From assembly GCF_024584705.1 (NCBI RefSeq), contig NZ_CP097384.1:930001-994000 (forward strand): a stretch of 64,000 nucleotides of DNA. The letters are read 5' to 3'. This DNA comes from Blastopirellula sp. J2-11. Its GTDB lineage: Bacteria; Planctomycetota; Planctomycetia; Pirellulales; Pirellulaceae. Positions 51,878 through 60,185 of the stretch are shown piece after piece. The position numbers were made by a program, and so were the translations under genes. Positions within the stretch are counted from its first letter, which is position 1. The number at the start of each line of letters is the position of its first letter. The notes beneath the pieces were generated by a model, which saw only the letters and a program-made list of their open reading frames with translations, was not told where the DNA came from and made no database searches.

Positions 51878-52843
51878 ATGTTCATCTTGATTCTCTACAT
51901 CGTCGGTTTCATCCTGCTCTCTGGCGTCGCCGCTTTGGTTGACGCCGCTATCCTGAGCGTCTCGCGCAGTGAAGTTGAAGAGATGGTCATGAAGAAACTG
52001 CCGGGCGCAATTCCGCTGCAAGCGGTGAAGAATCGAGTCACCCGCGCCGTCGTGGTCGTCGTGATATTGACCAACACGATCAACGTGCTGGGACCTGTCT
52101 TGGCCGGCAGCAAAGCGGTCGAATTGTACGGCGATACGGTGATCGGCATCGTGACGGCGATCCTGACCTTCGGCACGATCATCTTTTCGGAGATCATCCC
52201 CAAGTCGCTTGCGACGCACTATGCGCCGTTGATCAGCCGGATCGCAGCTCCGCCGATCTTGGCGTTGATCTATGTCTTGTATCCGATCGTGTTGCCGTTG
52301 GATTGGCTCTCGCGGCAGTTTCAATCAGGCGTACGACCGGTTGGAACCGAAGCCCAGATTCGCTCGTTGGCGGCTCTCGGTCGAACGGAGGGGCATATCG
52401 ATAACGAAGAGGTGCGGTTGGTCCACCGCGCGTTTCTCTTGAATGATAAGTTCGCCACGGATGTGATGACTCCGCTTAAAGATGTGATCTCGGTGAAGCA
52501 AGAGGCGACCATCCGCGAAGCGGCGAAAGCTGTCTTCGCGCACGAGTATTCACGCTTTCCCATCTTTGGCCATTCGGTGAACGACGTAGTCGGCATGGTG
52601 CTCAGTCGCGATATCCTGGCCGAACTCGCCGCCGAGAAAGATCAAGCGTCGGTCGCCGCTTTGGTCCGCCCTGCGTTGGTGGTTACTTCTGATCAACGGT
52701 GTGACGACCTGCTTAAAGAATTCCGCGCGAAGCGAGTTCACCTGGCGATCGTACAAGACCAAGGAAAGACGGTTGGCCTGGTCACGCTGGAAGATGTGCT
52801 GGAAGAGTTGGTGGGCGAGATTGATGATGAGAAGGATGCTTAG
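51878..52843 (+). CDS. CNNM (DUF21) and CBS-domain membrane protein, HlyC/CorC family
   Basis: This 321-residue protein has an N-terminal DUF21/CNNM membrane domain with about four helices (FILILYIVGFILLSGVAALV, VVVVVILTNTINVLG, TVIGIVTAILTFGTIIFSEI). IIFSEIIPKSLA is the family's signature for cation handling. A CBS pair follows (DVMTPLKDVISV, YSRFPIFGHSVNDVVGMVLS, TVGLVTLEDVLEELVGEIDD). There is no C-terminal CorC/HlyC domain. Members of this family handle magnesium or sodium export. The start is an ATG at 51878. No neighbour shares its strand closely. Confidence 0.9.
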   Translation: MFILILYIVGFILLSGVAALVDAAILSVSRSEVEEMVMKKLPGAIPLQAVKNRVTRAVVVVVILTNTINVLGPVLAGSKAVELYGDTVIGIVTAILTFGTIIFSEIIPKSLATHYAPLISRIAAPPILALIYVLYPIVLPLDWLSRQFQSGVRPVGTEAQIRSLAALGRTEGHIDNEEVRLVHRAFLLNDKFATDVMTPLKDVISVKQEATIREAAKAVFAHEYSRFPIFGHSVNDVVGMVLSRDILAELAAEKDQASVAALVRPALVVTSDQRCDDLLKEFRAKRVHLAIVQDQGKTVGLVTLEDVLEELVGEIDDEKDA

Positions 52844-52873
52844 AGAGCTTGGCTCGCTTGTCGTAGCGGACGT

Positions 52874-53113
52874 TCATTCTGAGTGCTCTCGGATGATTGC
52901 AAACATTTCACCGGGAACTTCGATCGCGAACTGACCATCGGCAAACGTCAGATCAAAGCAGTCCGTTTTCTCAGGCGTCGGTTGCATTTGCACGACGATC
53001 TCGTCTCCTCCGTGGAATTCTCGTTCCCGCGAATATTGCAACATCGGTCCAAGCTTGAGGAAGTAGGTCGTGTCATCGGCGTTTCCGGCAAACCGGATCG
53101 TCACTTGTTTCAC
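52874..53113 (-). CDS. Small protein of unknown function
   Basis: This 79-residue frame starts at a GTG at 53113 and encodes MKQVTIRFAGNADDTTYFLK, then LGPMLQYSREREFHGGDEIV and DCFDLTFADGQFAIEVPGEM. It reads like a compact beta-rich domain with plausible alternation and no repeats, and has no recognisable family. It converges with the CNNM-CBS gene (31-bp gap). No ribosome-binding site was visible. Confidence 0.5.
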   Translation of the reverse strand: MKQVTIRFAGNADDTTYFLKLGPMLQYSREREFHGGDEIVVQMQPTPEKTDCFDLTFADGQFAIEVPGEMFAIIREHSE

Positions 53114-53419
53114 GAGAGGGGCTGCCGAAATGAGGGAGAGAAATACGATTTAGGGTGGTTGCGATCTGGACAAAAACGTCCGCGAATAGTTCGCCGAGCC
53201 GAGGAATTTCAATCAACAACGTTTAAGGGAAATATGTGGTCCGCCAGGGGAAATCGCCCAGTTTCGCTCGTTTTACGGCGTAGATTTCCCCTAGTAGGGC
53301 TGGGGCGCCGCTGCCCCACAAAACTTCCCCTTAGTTGAAACTGGCCGCCGGCGCAGCCAGAATTAAGAGATAGCCCGCCCAAGTCACATTCGCCTGCCTT
53401 GCTTAGTTTGGAGCATTCC
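53114..53419. other. Intergenic region before the CxxCH-LRR gene
   Basis: In this 306-bp gap I see only an inverted repeat AGGGGAAATC (53246-53255) and GATTTCCCCT (53283-53292), with a 27-bp loop. No coding sequence is convincing. Promoters for the next gene must lie here but no clear boxes stood out. Confidence 0.4.
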
Positions 53420-54556
53420 ATGTTGCGATCGCTAGCCACTTTTCGAGTTCTTGCCGCCACGATTTGCTTTTGCGTCGTGCTCTCGTTCTCGGCGCGCCAA
53501 GCCGCGGCAATTCCTTTCTTTTGGGAAACCTTCGAAAAGCAATATGTGCACGCGGACGCCAAGGATGACAAAGTAAAGGAGTTCGCAACCGCCGCCGCCG
53601 CTGCGAAGTGCAACGTTTGTCACATCGACGGCAAGTCGAAAAAAGAACGTAATCCCTATGGCGTCGCGTTGGCCGAAACGCTGAAGAAAGACAACTTCAA
53701 GAAAGAGCGGATCGAGGGAGAGCGTGACAAAGCGGAAGCCGAAGTGATCGCCGCTTTCGAAGCGGTCAGCGCCAAGAAAGAAAATGACAAAGCGAAACCG
53801 TTTGGCGAATTGATCGCGGCAGGATCGTTGCCGAGCGCCGGGGACGAGGCGAAACCGGAAACTCCCAAGGAAGAGATGAAGCCGGAAGAAGCGCCGAATG
53901 CGGAAGAAGTCGCCGCGCTCTCCCCCGAAGCGATCGCCAAACTCAAGGCCGAACTACGAGCCGAAATGGAGGCCGAGTTAGCGGCCGCCAAAGCGGCGCT
54001 GGCCGCTGCGATTCCCAAGATGTTAGACGCGACGGTGACGGCGAATGAAATCGCCGCCAAGTATCCCCAGGCGCCGATCGACGAACAAGCGGAAGCCGAA
54101 GCGATGAAAAAGATCGCCGAGTTGGGCGGTACGATCAATCGCGTCGCGCAAAGCAGTGACGCCAAAGTCGTGACCTATCATCTCTCGGACAAACCTGTGC
54201 ATGACGAAGCGCTCGCCCCGCTGCGCAAAATCGGCAACGTGGTCGAAGTCAATCTGATGGGAACCGAAGTGACCGACGCCGGGCTCGAACATCTGGCTGG
54301 CCTGAAGCAGCTAGAACGTCTGAATCTGGCGAAGACGAAAGTGACGGACGCGGGACTGCGGTACTTGGCTGCTTGCGAGAAGCTGAGTTATCTCAACTTG
54401 TATGGAACCGAAGTGACCGATGCCGGGCTCGACCATCTCTACAGCTTGCCCAGCCTGCGTCATCTTTATCTGTGGCAGTCCAAAGCGACACCAGAAAGTG
54501 CGAAGCAGCTATCGGCGGCGATCCCTGGTTTGAAGGTGAATCTCGGCTCGATGTAG
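53420..54556 (+). CDS. Exported haem-binding (CxxCH) protein with leucine-rich repeats
   Basis: This 378-residue protein has a signal peptide (ATFRVLAATICFCVVLSFSA) and an N-terminal c-haem motif CNVCH (near residue 65; KCNVCHIDGK). A long Ala/Glu/Lys-rich helical region follows (PEEAPNAEEVAALSPEA and AKLKAELRAEMEAELAAAKA, likely coiled coil), and then three or four LRRs of TDAGL type (EVTDAGLEHLAGLKQLERL, KVTDAGLRYLAACEKLSY, EVTDAGLDHLYSLPSLRHLY). Haem plus LRR in one exported chain suggests an electron-transfer or redox protein docked to a partner through the LRR. Function is unknown. The ATG at 53420 fits the signal peptide. Confidence 0.82.
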   Translation: MLRSLATFRVLAATICFCVVLSFSARQAAAIPFFWETFEKQYVHADAKDDKVKEFATAAAAAKCNVCHIDGKSKKERNPYGVALAETLKKDNFKKERIEGERDKAEAEVIAAFEAVSAKKENDKAKPFGELIAAGSLPSAGDEAKPETPKEEMKPEEAPNAEEVAALSPEAIAKLKAELRAEMEAELAAAKAALAAAIPKMLDATVTANEIAAKYPQAPIDEQAEAEAMKKIAELGGTINRVAQSSDAKVVTYHLSDKPVHDEALAPLRKIGNVVEVNLMGTEVTDAGLEHLAGLKQLERLNLAKTKVTDAGLRYLAACEKLSYLNLYGTEVTDAGLDHLYSLPSLRHLYLWQSKATPESAKQLSAAIPGLKVNLGSM

Positions 54557-54699
54557 CATCGCATTTACGTGATCTTCACAAGAACTTTGCCTGCGAAAGA
54601 TAGTTTGCGTTCTTTGCCGATTCGTGAGAACTGAACCAGTTTGTCGCCGTACTGGATGGTGGAGTACTCGATCCATCCTCACAGTGGAACAGAAACAAG

Positions 54700-55002
54700 A
54701 TGTTTGCCGAAGCTCTTCGCGGTTTAATCAGCCGCGTGACGAAGGTTCCGGCCGCAAGTTCGCCGTCCCAGGAACCAACTCGCAAACCGCAGGAAAAAGG
54801 AACCTACTACATCAAATTTGATCCGCACGCGCCGGAGACCGGACCTTTCACGAAGTCGGAACTACGCGCGTTGGCGGAAGATCGTTTGATTCACAAGCGT
54901 TCGTTGATCCGATCAGGCAAAACCGATTGGTATCAGATTTCGAACGTCAAAGGTCTCGGACTTCCTCTGATCGAGCCGCCGTCAGGCGACAAAGTTCGTT
55001 AA
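54700..55002 (+). CDS. Small GYF-2-like domain protein
   Basis: This 100-residue protein has a disordered basic N-terminus and a C-terminal domain with TYYIKFDPHAPETGPFTKSE, then LRALAEDRLIHKRSLIRSGK and TDWYQISNVKGL. The pattern x-Y-x-G-P-F/T-...-L-...-G-x-x-x-...-R-...-W matches the bacterial GYF_2/DUF4339 peptide-binding domain. Such domains usually sit in larger membrane proteins; here it is alone. The start is an ATG at 54700. Neighbours are unrelated. Confidence 0.6.
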   Translation: MFAEALRGLISRVTKVPAASSPSQEPTRKPQEKGTYYIKFDPHAPETGPFTKSELRALAEDRLIHKRSLIRSGKTDWYQISNVKGLGLPLIEPPSGDKVR

Positions 55003-55040
55003 CGCTTGCCAGCCTGACAGTCAGCTTGATCGTCGCCCCC

Positions 55041-55208
55041 TTACAGCAGCGTTGAAAAAATCAACGCTGCTGACATGGCGGTAACTCCGATCAAGACCAG
55101 GCTCTGGACAAAAAGCGAGGCAATCTTGGCCTTTTGCATCTCCAGGTCTCCTTGTTTCGCAGCAATAGCAATGGTTCTGGCTCGTGGGGCACTCTTTTGC
55201 GACGACAT
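55041..55208 (-). CDS. 55-residue membrane peptide with strong ribosome-binding site
   Basis: The ATG at 55208 has a near-perfect AGGAGG 6 nt upstream on its own strand, which is the strongest initiation signal I saw in the window. The peptide has a basic N-terminal half (SSQKSAPRARTIAIAAKQGD) and a C-terminal helix (ASLFVQSLVLIGVTAMSAAL) ending IFSTLL, so it is likely a tail-anchored membrane peptide with a cytoplasmic head. I recognise no family. A small regulator, toxin or complex subunit are all possible. Confidence 0.68.
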   Translation of the reverse strand: MSSQKSAPRARTIAIAAKQGDLEMQKAKIASLFVQSLVLIGVTAMSAALIFSTLL

Positions 55209-55701
55209 GGTTTTCCTCCTGAAAAAAAGGTGCTGCCAGATAGTTAGCATCCTGCGTGCCGAACGGCGCCAAGTTTCACGCGATTCGCGTAAGTCCCAGC
55301 GCCGTCAATGGTTGACCATTTTACTTCTGCGCAAACGAAAAGCGGCCTGCTCTATTTTCGGTGCGACTGTCTCATGCTTGCGTCTCATTTTGAGAAGAAA
55401 ACAGGGGAGACGTCGCTCGCTTTTTGGACGGGGCCATTTGTGCGAGTCGGGTTGAAATTGCGTCTCGAAGAGATGATATCTGCGCTAGGCTAGAGCGCTT
55501 TTCAGTAAGCTGAACAAATCATTCCCATTCGCTCCCGCTTCTCCCACCACATCAGCCGCACGGCGTTCGCCGCGGTTTCTGGCAGGAACGCATCGTCGAC
55601 GGAAAATGGGAGACAAGAAACCGCGGCTAGCGCCGTGCGGCTGATGTCGATACGCATTCCGCCGTCACCGTCGGCTAGCAGGAAACTGGGCTAGGGTAGA
55701 C
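55209..55701. other. Intergenic region with family B repeat
   Basis: The 493-bp gap between the 55-residue peptide gene and the creatininase gene is occupied mainly by the family B element (from about 55491). The rest (55209-55490) holds no gene that I can support. Confidence 0.45.
55491..55645. repeat. Family B repeat, copy 2
   Basis: The palindromic core is 55551-55645: ATCAGCCGCACGGCGTT at its left end and AACCGCGGCTAGCGCCGTG towards its right end, separated by about 40 bp. The unit extends leftwards to 55491 (AGAGCGCTTTTCAGTAAGC), where it matches copy 3 in sequence and spacing. Confidence 0.75.
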
Positions 55702-56502
55702 TCACGACTTCTCAAACGGAAACGTCTCGTCAATTTCCGCCGCCGACAGTTCCACCAAAAACTTTGCAAGCCGCTCGGTTATTTTTTCGAGCAGCTTCTC
55801 TCCCTTTTCGGCGGTCGACGCGTGCGGATAGCCAGAGCCGCTGTTGGTGGTCAGCAGGTGCCAAGGACGCGTGATCGAGACCCAGCCTTTTTGCAGCGCC
55901 TCGAACTGCATCGGCCGCTGACTGCCGGCGTCGGCGTAGAGCGTGCCGTCGGCGTTTTTCTCGACCAGGTGACCCTGACAGGCCATGATTAGCGACGTTT
56001 CCATCTCGCCTGCGTGATCGTCCATGTGCTCGAAGATTTCGTGGTAGTCTTCCGGCGATAAGATGCGGAACCAGTTGCAGAGAAAGAGCTGCGCTTCGGT
56101 CTTGCCGTACAGCTCGCGCAGCAACGGTTTGAACTCGTTGCCGCCGTGACTGTTCAACAGCACGACTTTGCGAATCCCGCTTTCAACCAACGACTTCACC
56201 AGATCGGTCACCAGCAGAAACAGCGTCGAAGGGTTGACGTTCATCGCCAACGGAAACTGGTTCATGTTGGTTTCGGTGCCGTACGGCATCGTCGGCAGCA
56301 GCACGACTTTCGCCCCTTGCTGGTGAGCCGCGGCGCAGATTCGCTCGCCGATGACGGTTCCTTCGTACATGTCGGTGCCGTACGGGAGATGCAAGTTGTG
56401 CGGTTCGGTCGCTCCCAACGGCAACACGGCGACCTCATACGAATTCTCTTTGACGTATCCGTAATTCACTTCCGACAAGATCCAGGGGCGCATTTCGCTC
56501 AT
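55702..56502 (-). CDS. Creatininase-family amidohydrolase
   Basis: This 266-residue metal-dependent amidohydrolase of the creatininase family has VAVLPLGATEPHNLHLPYGTD (metal-site E, H and D) and VVLLNSHGGNEFKPLLRELY (the family's NGHGGN motif). The metal-bridging E lies in DDHAGEMETSLIMAC and the late segment GSGYPHASTAEKGEK is also conserved. Family members cleave creatinine or similar cyclic amides, including mycofactocin and riboflavin-pathway intermediates; the substrate is open here. The gene starts with ATG at 56502. The family B repeat lies upstream in the convergent gap. Confidence 0.92.
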   Translation of the reverse strand: MSEMRPWILSEVNYGYVKENSYEVAVLPLGATEPHNLHLPYGTDMYEGTVIGERICAAAHQQGAKVVLLPTMPYGTETNMNQFPLAMNVNPSTLFLLVTDLVKSLVESGIRKVVLLNSHGGNEFKPLLRELYGKTEAQLFLCNWFRILSPEDYHEIFEHMDDHAGEMETSLIMACQGHLVEKNADGTLYADAGSQRPMQFEALQKGWVSITRPWHLLTTNSGSGYPHASTAEKGEKLLEKITERLAKFLVELSAAEIDETFPFEKS

Positions 56503-56565
56503 TGCGACATACCTTCGGCGGAGACTTAGGGGCGAGAAAGCAGGAAGCCGCTATTCTAACGGCTA

Positions 56566-58374
56566 TCAGTCGCCGACCGTAACCTGCAACATCGGCTTGG
56601 CCTGCTGTAATTTGGCGACTCCAGCAGGCGTGGTCGACGTGCGGCGCAAATCAAGCGCACGAAGTTGCGCACAACGGACAAGTTGGGCCAATCCGGCGTC
56701 AGAGACCTTGGTGACCGCGAGTCGCAAAATTTGTAAGCGATCGAGTTTTGTCAGCGGTTGCAGACCGGCGTCGGTGATCGCCGTGCCGCTGAGATCAAGC
56801 TCGCCCAGATTCGCCAATTGCGAGATCGCCTGAGTCGCGGCGTCGGTCGTCGCGGTGCCGCCGAGTCCCAGGTCACGCAGTCGCGGCGTTTGCAGTTGCT
56901 GAACGCCGCGGCTGGTGATGCGCGTGCCGGTCAGGTCAAGCCAATCCAAGTGGGGCAGTTGAGCGATCGCTGTTAGCCCGACATCGGTCACCGCGGTGCG
57001 CCCCAGCGCTAGATCAACGGTCGGACCCACGGGATCAAGCTGGGCGAGCATCGCGTCATCGACTTCCAGAAATTGGGCGTAGTTCTTGTCGATCTCGTTG
57101 GCCGATAGCCCGGTCGTTTCTTCCAGCGATCGAGCGTGATCCCGCCGCAGATAGATCGCGCGGAGATATTCCACAAACTTGCTGCGATGCTGTGCGGCGT
57201 CGCCATCCATCAGGTAGTGCGCCAGTCCCGCCGCTTCGCTATAGAGTGGGCGAATGTCGGCATGCTTTTGCAATTGCTCGCGCGACAGAGCGCTAAGTTC
57301 CTGCACCGGCAGATAAAAGTTGCCGACCAGACGGCGATTACGGGCAAACTGCAAGCGGGACGCGTCGAAGCCGCCGATCGTGCAATAACCGTCAAACATG
57401 CGAACCGACTCCATGTAGAGCGCGGCGCCTTCGATCGCCCAAAAGTTCGCATCCTGGCCGATGTCGGCCGGGGCCGAGCGATACTCATGAAAGAGTTGGT
57501 GCGTCGCTTCATGCAGCCAAGTCGACTGAGCGGCCGGATCGTCGGAGGCGAAAAAGTAAGCCTCCTCTTTGTTGAAGAGGTAAATGCCCAGCGTCATCGC
57601 CGCTTGCGGCTCCAGGGGAGTCAGATAGTCGACGTACTCTTGCTGCGAGCGGAAATAGGCGATGTGAAACTTCTTGCGGCTGGGGCTGGGAGATGCGCCG
57701 TCGAAGTAGCTTTGCAGCTGCCGCCGATTGCTCCAATAGTCAAAGAACATTTGCTCCCAGGCCGAATAGAGCAGCTCCAGCTTTTCCGCCAGCGCCAGTC
57801 CGGCCGCTTCGCTGTGGTTGGTGCTGATCTCAAAATGGGGCGATTCGATCAGCCAATACGTTTTCGCCGGCCAAGGAAATTTCGGATGGTCTAACCGTAG
57901 TTGTTTTACTCGCGTCGTCACGCCGGGGCGACGCCAGACGCCGCTCACTTGGCGATATCCCAAGATACGTCGCGACTCGGCATGATCGGGATTCTCCCGC
58001 AGCACGTCATGCACCAGACGATAGGCGACGTCGGCCCGATCGGCGGCCAGTTCTTGTTGGGCAAGTGCGAACAGTTGATCGGCATACGCTTGTCGCAGTG
58101 CCGTCAGCTTGTCGTACCAGAAGGTGACCAGTTGCGTCGCTTGCCCGGTCGGCTGCAGCGGATCGCTTTCAGGGACCAGCACCGCATAGTTATAGATCGG
58201 ACGGCGTTGCAAATACCAATCGCGCGTCGCCGCCGCTTGCGGCGCCATCTTCAGCTCGTCGCACTTGTCGGCCAACTGCGTCAGTTCGCGGTGAAAGCGT
58301 GCGTCGATCGTCGCGCGATCCATAGCCGGATCGGCGGCAAGCAGCGACAAGCTGATCAGCAGCGGAGCGAACAC
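56566..58374 (-). CDS. Exported gluzincin-like metallopeptidase with C-terminal leucine-rich repeats
   Basis: This 602-residue protein has a short signal peptide (GTG start; MFAPLLISLSLLAADPA). A TPR-like helical region follows (to about residue 150), then a DUF1570-type metallopeptidase domain with the zinc motif WLHEATHQLFHEYR (HEATH) and a downstream WAIEGAALYMESV carrying the glutamate ligand. The C-terminal third consists of LRRs (ITSRGVQQLQTPRLRDLGLG, AITDAGLQPLTKLDRLQIL, KVSDAGLAQLVRCAQLRALD). It is probably a periplasmic or surface protease with LRR-guided binding. The LRR array is one of three of the TDAGL kind in this window. No ribosome-binding site precedes the GTG. Confidence 0.82.
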   Translation of the reverse strand: MFAPLLISLSLLAADPAMDRATIDARFHRELTQLADKCDELKMAPQAAATRDWYLQRRPIYNYAVLVPESDPLQPTGQATQLVTFWYDKLTALRQAYADQLFALAQQELAADRADVAYRLVHDVLRENPDHAESRRILGYRQVSGVWRRPGVTTRVKQLRLDHPKFPWPAKTYWLIESPHFEISTNHSEAAGLALAEKLELLYSAWEQMFFDYWSNRRQLQSYFDGASPSPSRKKFHIAYFRSQQEYVDYLTPLEPQAAMTLGIYLFNKEEAYFFASDDPAAQSTWLHEATHQLFHEYRSAPADIGQDANFWAIEGAALYMESVRMFDGYCTIGGFDASRLQFARNRRLVGNFYLPVQELSALSREQLQKHADIRPLYSEAAGLAHYLMDGDAAQHRSKFVEYLRAIYLRRDHARSLEETTGLSANEIDKNYAQFLEVDDAMLAQLDPVGPTVDLALGRTAVTDVGLTAIAQLPHLDWLDLTGTRITSRGVQQLQTPRLRDLGLGGTATTDAATQAISQLANLGELDLSGTAITDAGLQPLTKLDRLQILRLAVTKVSDAGLAQLVRCAQLRALDLRRTSTTPAGVAKLQQAKPMLQVTVGD

Positions 58375-58449
58375 AATCGGCGGTTTCAGGGGGAAGGGAC
58401 AGGCGAAAGCGTATCTTTTAGTCTACTTTCTCGCTCCCCATCGCGCAGC

Positions 58450-58479
58450 AAAAAGGCCGCTGGAAACGTGCCAGCGGCC
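58450..58479 (-). terminator. Rho-independent terminator of the isomerase/epimerase gene
   Basis: On the minus strand GGCCGCTGG (58479-58471) and CCAGCGGCC (58463-58455) pair with a 7-nt loop. A T5 run (58454-58450) follows. It lies just past the stop at 58512. Confidence 0.88.
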
Positions 58480-58511
58480 GAAGATCGTACCGATAATAGG
58501 GGCGATTTCGC

Positions 58512-59516
58512 TTATTGCTTCTCTTTGTCGAACGCCGCGTCAAACGCCACGTTGCTGGGGGCGAAGTCAATTTCGCGGACAAACTGGCAAGATTCCTGGG
58601 CGCCATGCATGCGGTCCATGCCAGAGTCTTCCCATTCGATCGCGAGCGGGCCGTCGTAGCCGATATCGTTCAGAGCGCGGATGATCTCTTCAAAGTTGAC
58701 GCCGCCGTGACCGGGGCTGCGGAAGTTCCAACCGCGGCGATGATCGCCAAAGTCGATGTGGCTTCCCAAAATGCCGCTGCGGCCGTTCAACGTGACGATC
58801 GCGTCTTTGATATGAACGTTGTAAATCCGATCGGGGAAGGCGCGAATGAATTCGACCGGATCGACTCCTTGCCATAGCAGATGGCTGGGATCGAAGTTGA
58901 AGCCGAACTCTTCACGATGGCCGACTGCTTCCAACGCACGCTGGGCGGTGTAAATATCGAAGGCGATTTCGGTCGGATGGACTTCGAGCGCGAACTTCAC
59001 GCCGCATTCGCCAAAGACATCCAAGATGGGGTTCCAGCGGTCCGCGAATTGTTGGAACCCGTCGTCGATCATCTTCGGCGGGACCGGCGGAAAGCTGTAG
59101 AGCAAATGCCAGATGCTGCTGCCGGTAAAGCCGTTCACGACGCTGACGCCAAACTTTTGGGCGGCGCGAGCGGTCGCTTTCATTTCTTCGGCGGCGCGAG
59201 CATTGACGCCGGCCGGGTCGCCATCGCCCCAGACGTAATCGGGCAGGATCGACTTGTGACGTTCATCGATCACATCGCAAACGGCTTGGCCGACCAGATG
59301 AGCGCTGATCGCATGGCATTGCAGATCGTATTTTTCGAGTTGCTCTCGTTTCTGATCGCAATAGTCCGCTTCGGCAGAGGCGCGATTGACTTCAAAGTGA
59401 TCGCCCCAGCAGGCGAGTTCCAGACCGTCGAAACCAAATTCGCGCATCGCCTTGGCCATGTCGTCCAGCTTCAAGTCGGCCCATTGACCGGTAAACATCA
59501 TAACGGGTCGTGCCAT
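58512..59516 (-). CDS. Sugar phosphate isomerase/epimerase (AP-endonuclease-type TIM barrel)
   Basis: This 334-residue TIM-barrel protein of the xylose-isomerase-like family has [63 protein letters not shown] and [28 protein letters not shown] and LAIEWEDS close the barrel. The metal-binding E, D, H and E are in order, as in hydroxypyruvate or inositol isomerases. AGGAG lies about 8 nt upstream of the ATG at 59516. The terminator at 58450-58479 shows it is transcribed alone. The sugar cannot be named. Confidence 0.92.
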   Translation of the reverse strand: MARPVMMFTGQWADLKLDDMAKAMREFGFDGLELACWGDHFEVNRASAEADYCDQKREQLEKYDLQCHAISAHLVGQAVCDVIDERHKSILPDYVWGDGDPAGVNARAAEEMKATARAAQKFGVSVVNGFTGSSIWHLLYSFPPVPPKMIDDGFQQFADRWNPILDVFGECGVKFALEVHPTEIAFDIYTAQRALEAVGHREEFGFNFDPSHLLWQGVDPVEFIRAFPDRIYNVHIKDAIVTLNGRSGILGSHIDFGDHRRGWNFRSPGHGGVNFEEIIRALNDIGYDGPLAIEWEDSGMDRMHGAQESCQFVREIDFAPSNVAFDAAFDKEKQ

Positions 59517-59766
59517 GTGGAGCTCCTCTTAGGCGTCGTAGAAGAAATAGAAGGGGGTGAGACTTGAGTGCGACGTAATCAGGTCGCCGCGGAGCGAGTC
59601 GCAGCAAACAGGTATTTTGCCCCTTGGAGGGTCGGCGTGCAACCTGTCGCCGCAGGCCCGCGTCCGGCATGTATTTTGAAGTTATACGTTTCGCGACAAG
59701 CCAAGTATGGCCACAACTGCAGCACGGAGAAGCGCCACGGTCGGAGTCGGATCAAAAATCGTCACA

Positions 59767-59923
59767 CTAGATCGCTTTTCAGCAAGCGGAACCAATCGCC
59801 CCCTTTCGTTCCGGCTGCTCTCACAAAATCAGCCGCACGGCGTTAGCCGCGGTTTCTGAAGGGAACTGATTGTCGACGGAAAATTGGCGACAAAAAAACC
59901 GCGGCTAACGCCGTGCGGCTGAT
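59767..59923. repeat. Family B repeat, copy 3
   Basis: The palindromic core 59828-59923 begins ATCAGCCGCACGGCGTTAGC and ends CTAACGCCGTGCGGCTGAT, with good complementarity. The longer unit starts at CTAGATCGCTTTTCAGCAAG (59767), matching copy 2 from 55490. Both copies share GTCGACGGAAAAT in the loop. Confidence 0.78.
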
Positions 59924-60105
59924 GTTGATATGGAGGACGCCATGTCTCACTCTCTCCATTTTCTATCGTGGAAAATCAAAAATGAGTCAGCTCGTAGGAA
60001 ACCGGATTCCCTCGCTGGCGCTGCTAGTATCTTGTTTTTCGACTTGGTTCCGACCTTAGGCTGCAGTTTCAAAACGTGCGCCGCAAGTTTGGGCCAAGAA
60101 AAGGG

Positions 60106-60150
60106 GAGAGGGCAAGTCCGATGGTTGTCGCCTGGCGGACTCGCCCTCTC
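60106..60150 (-). terminator. Probable terminator of the sigma factor gene
   Basis: GAGAGGGCAAGTCCG (60106-60120) pairs with CGGACTCGCCCTCTC (60136-60150) with one mismatch. On the minus strand the stem is followed by CCCTTTTC. It lies past the sigma gene stop. Confidence 0.5.
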
Positions 60151-60185
60151 ACGCACCCAAAGATGATTGGCCTGCGGTTTAGGCC

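Larger units (their letters stand above)
59517..60185. other. 669-bp intergenic region with family B repeat
   Basis: The gap between the isomerase gene and the sigma factor gene has no credible coding sequence. It holds the family B element (about 59767-59923), a second mobile-like fragment around 60004-60025 (GGATTCCCTCGCTGGCGCT) and the terminator hairpin at 60106-60150. Confidence 0.45.
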
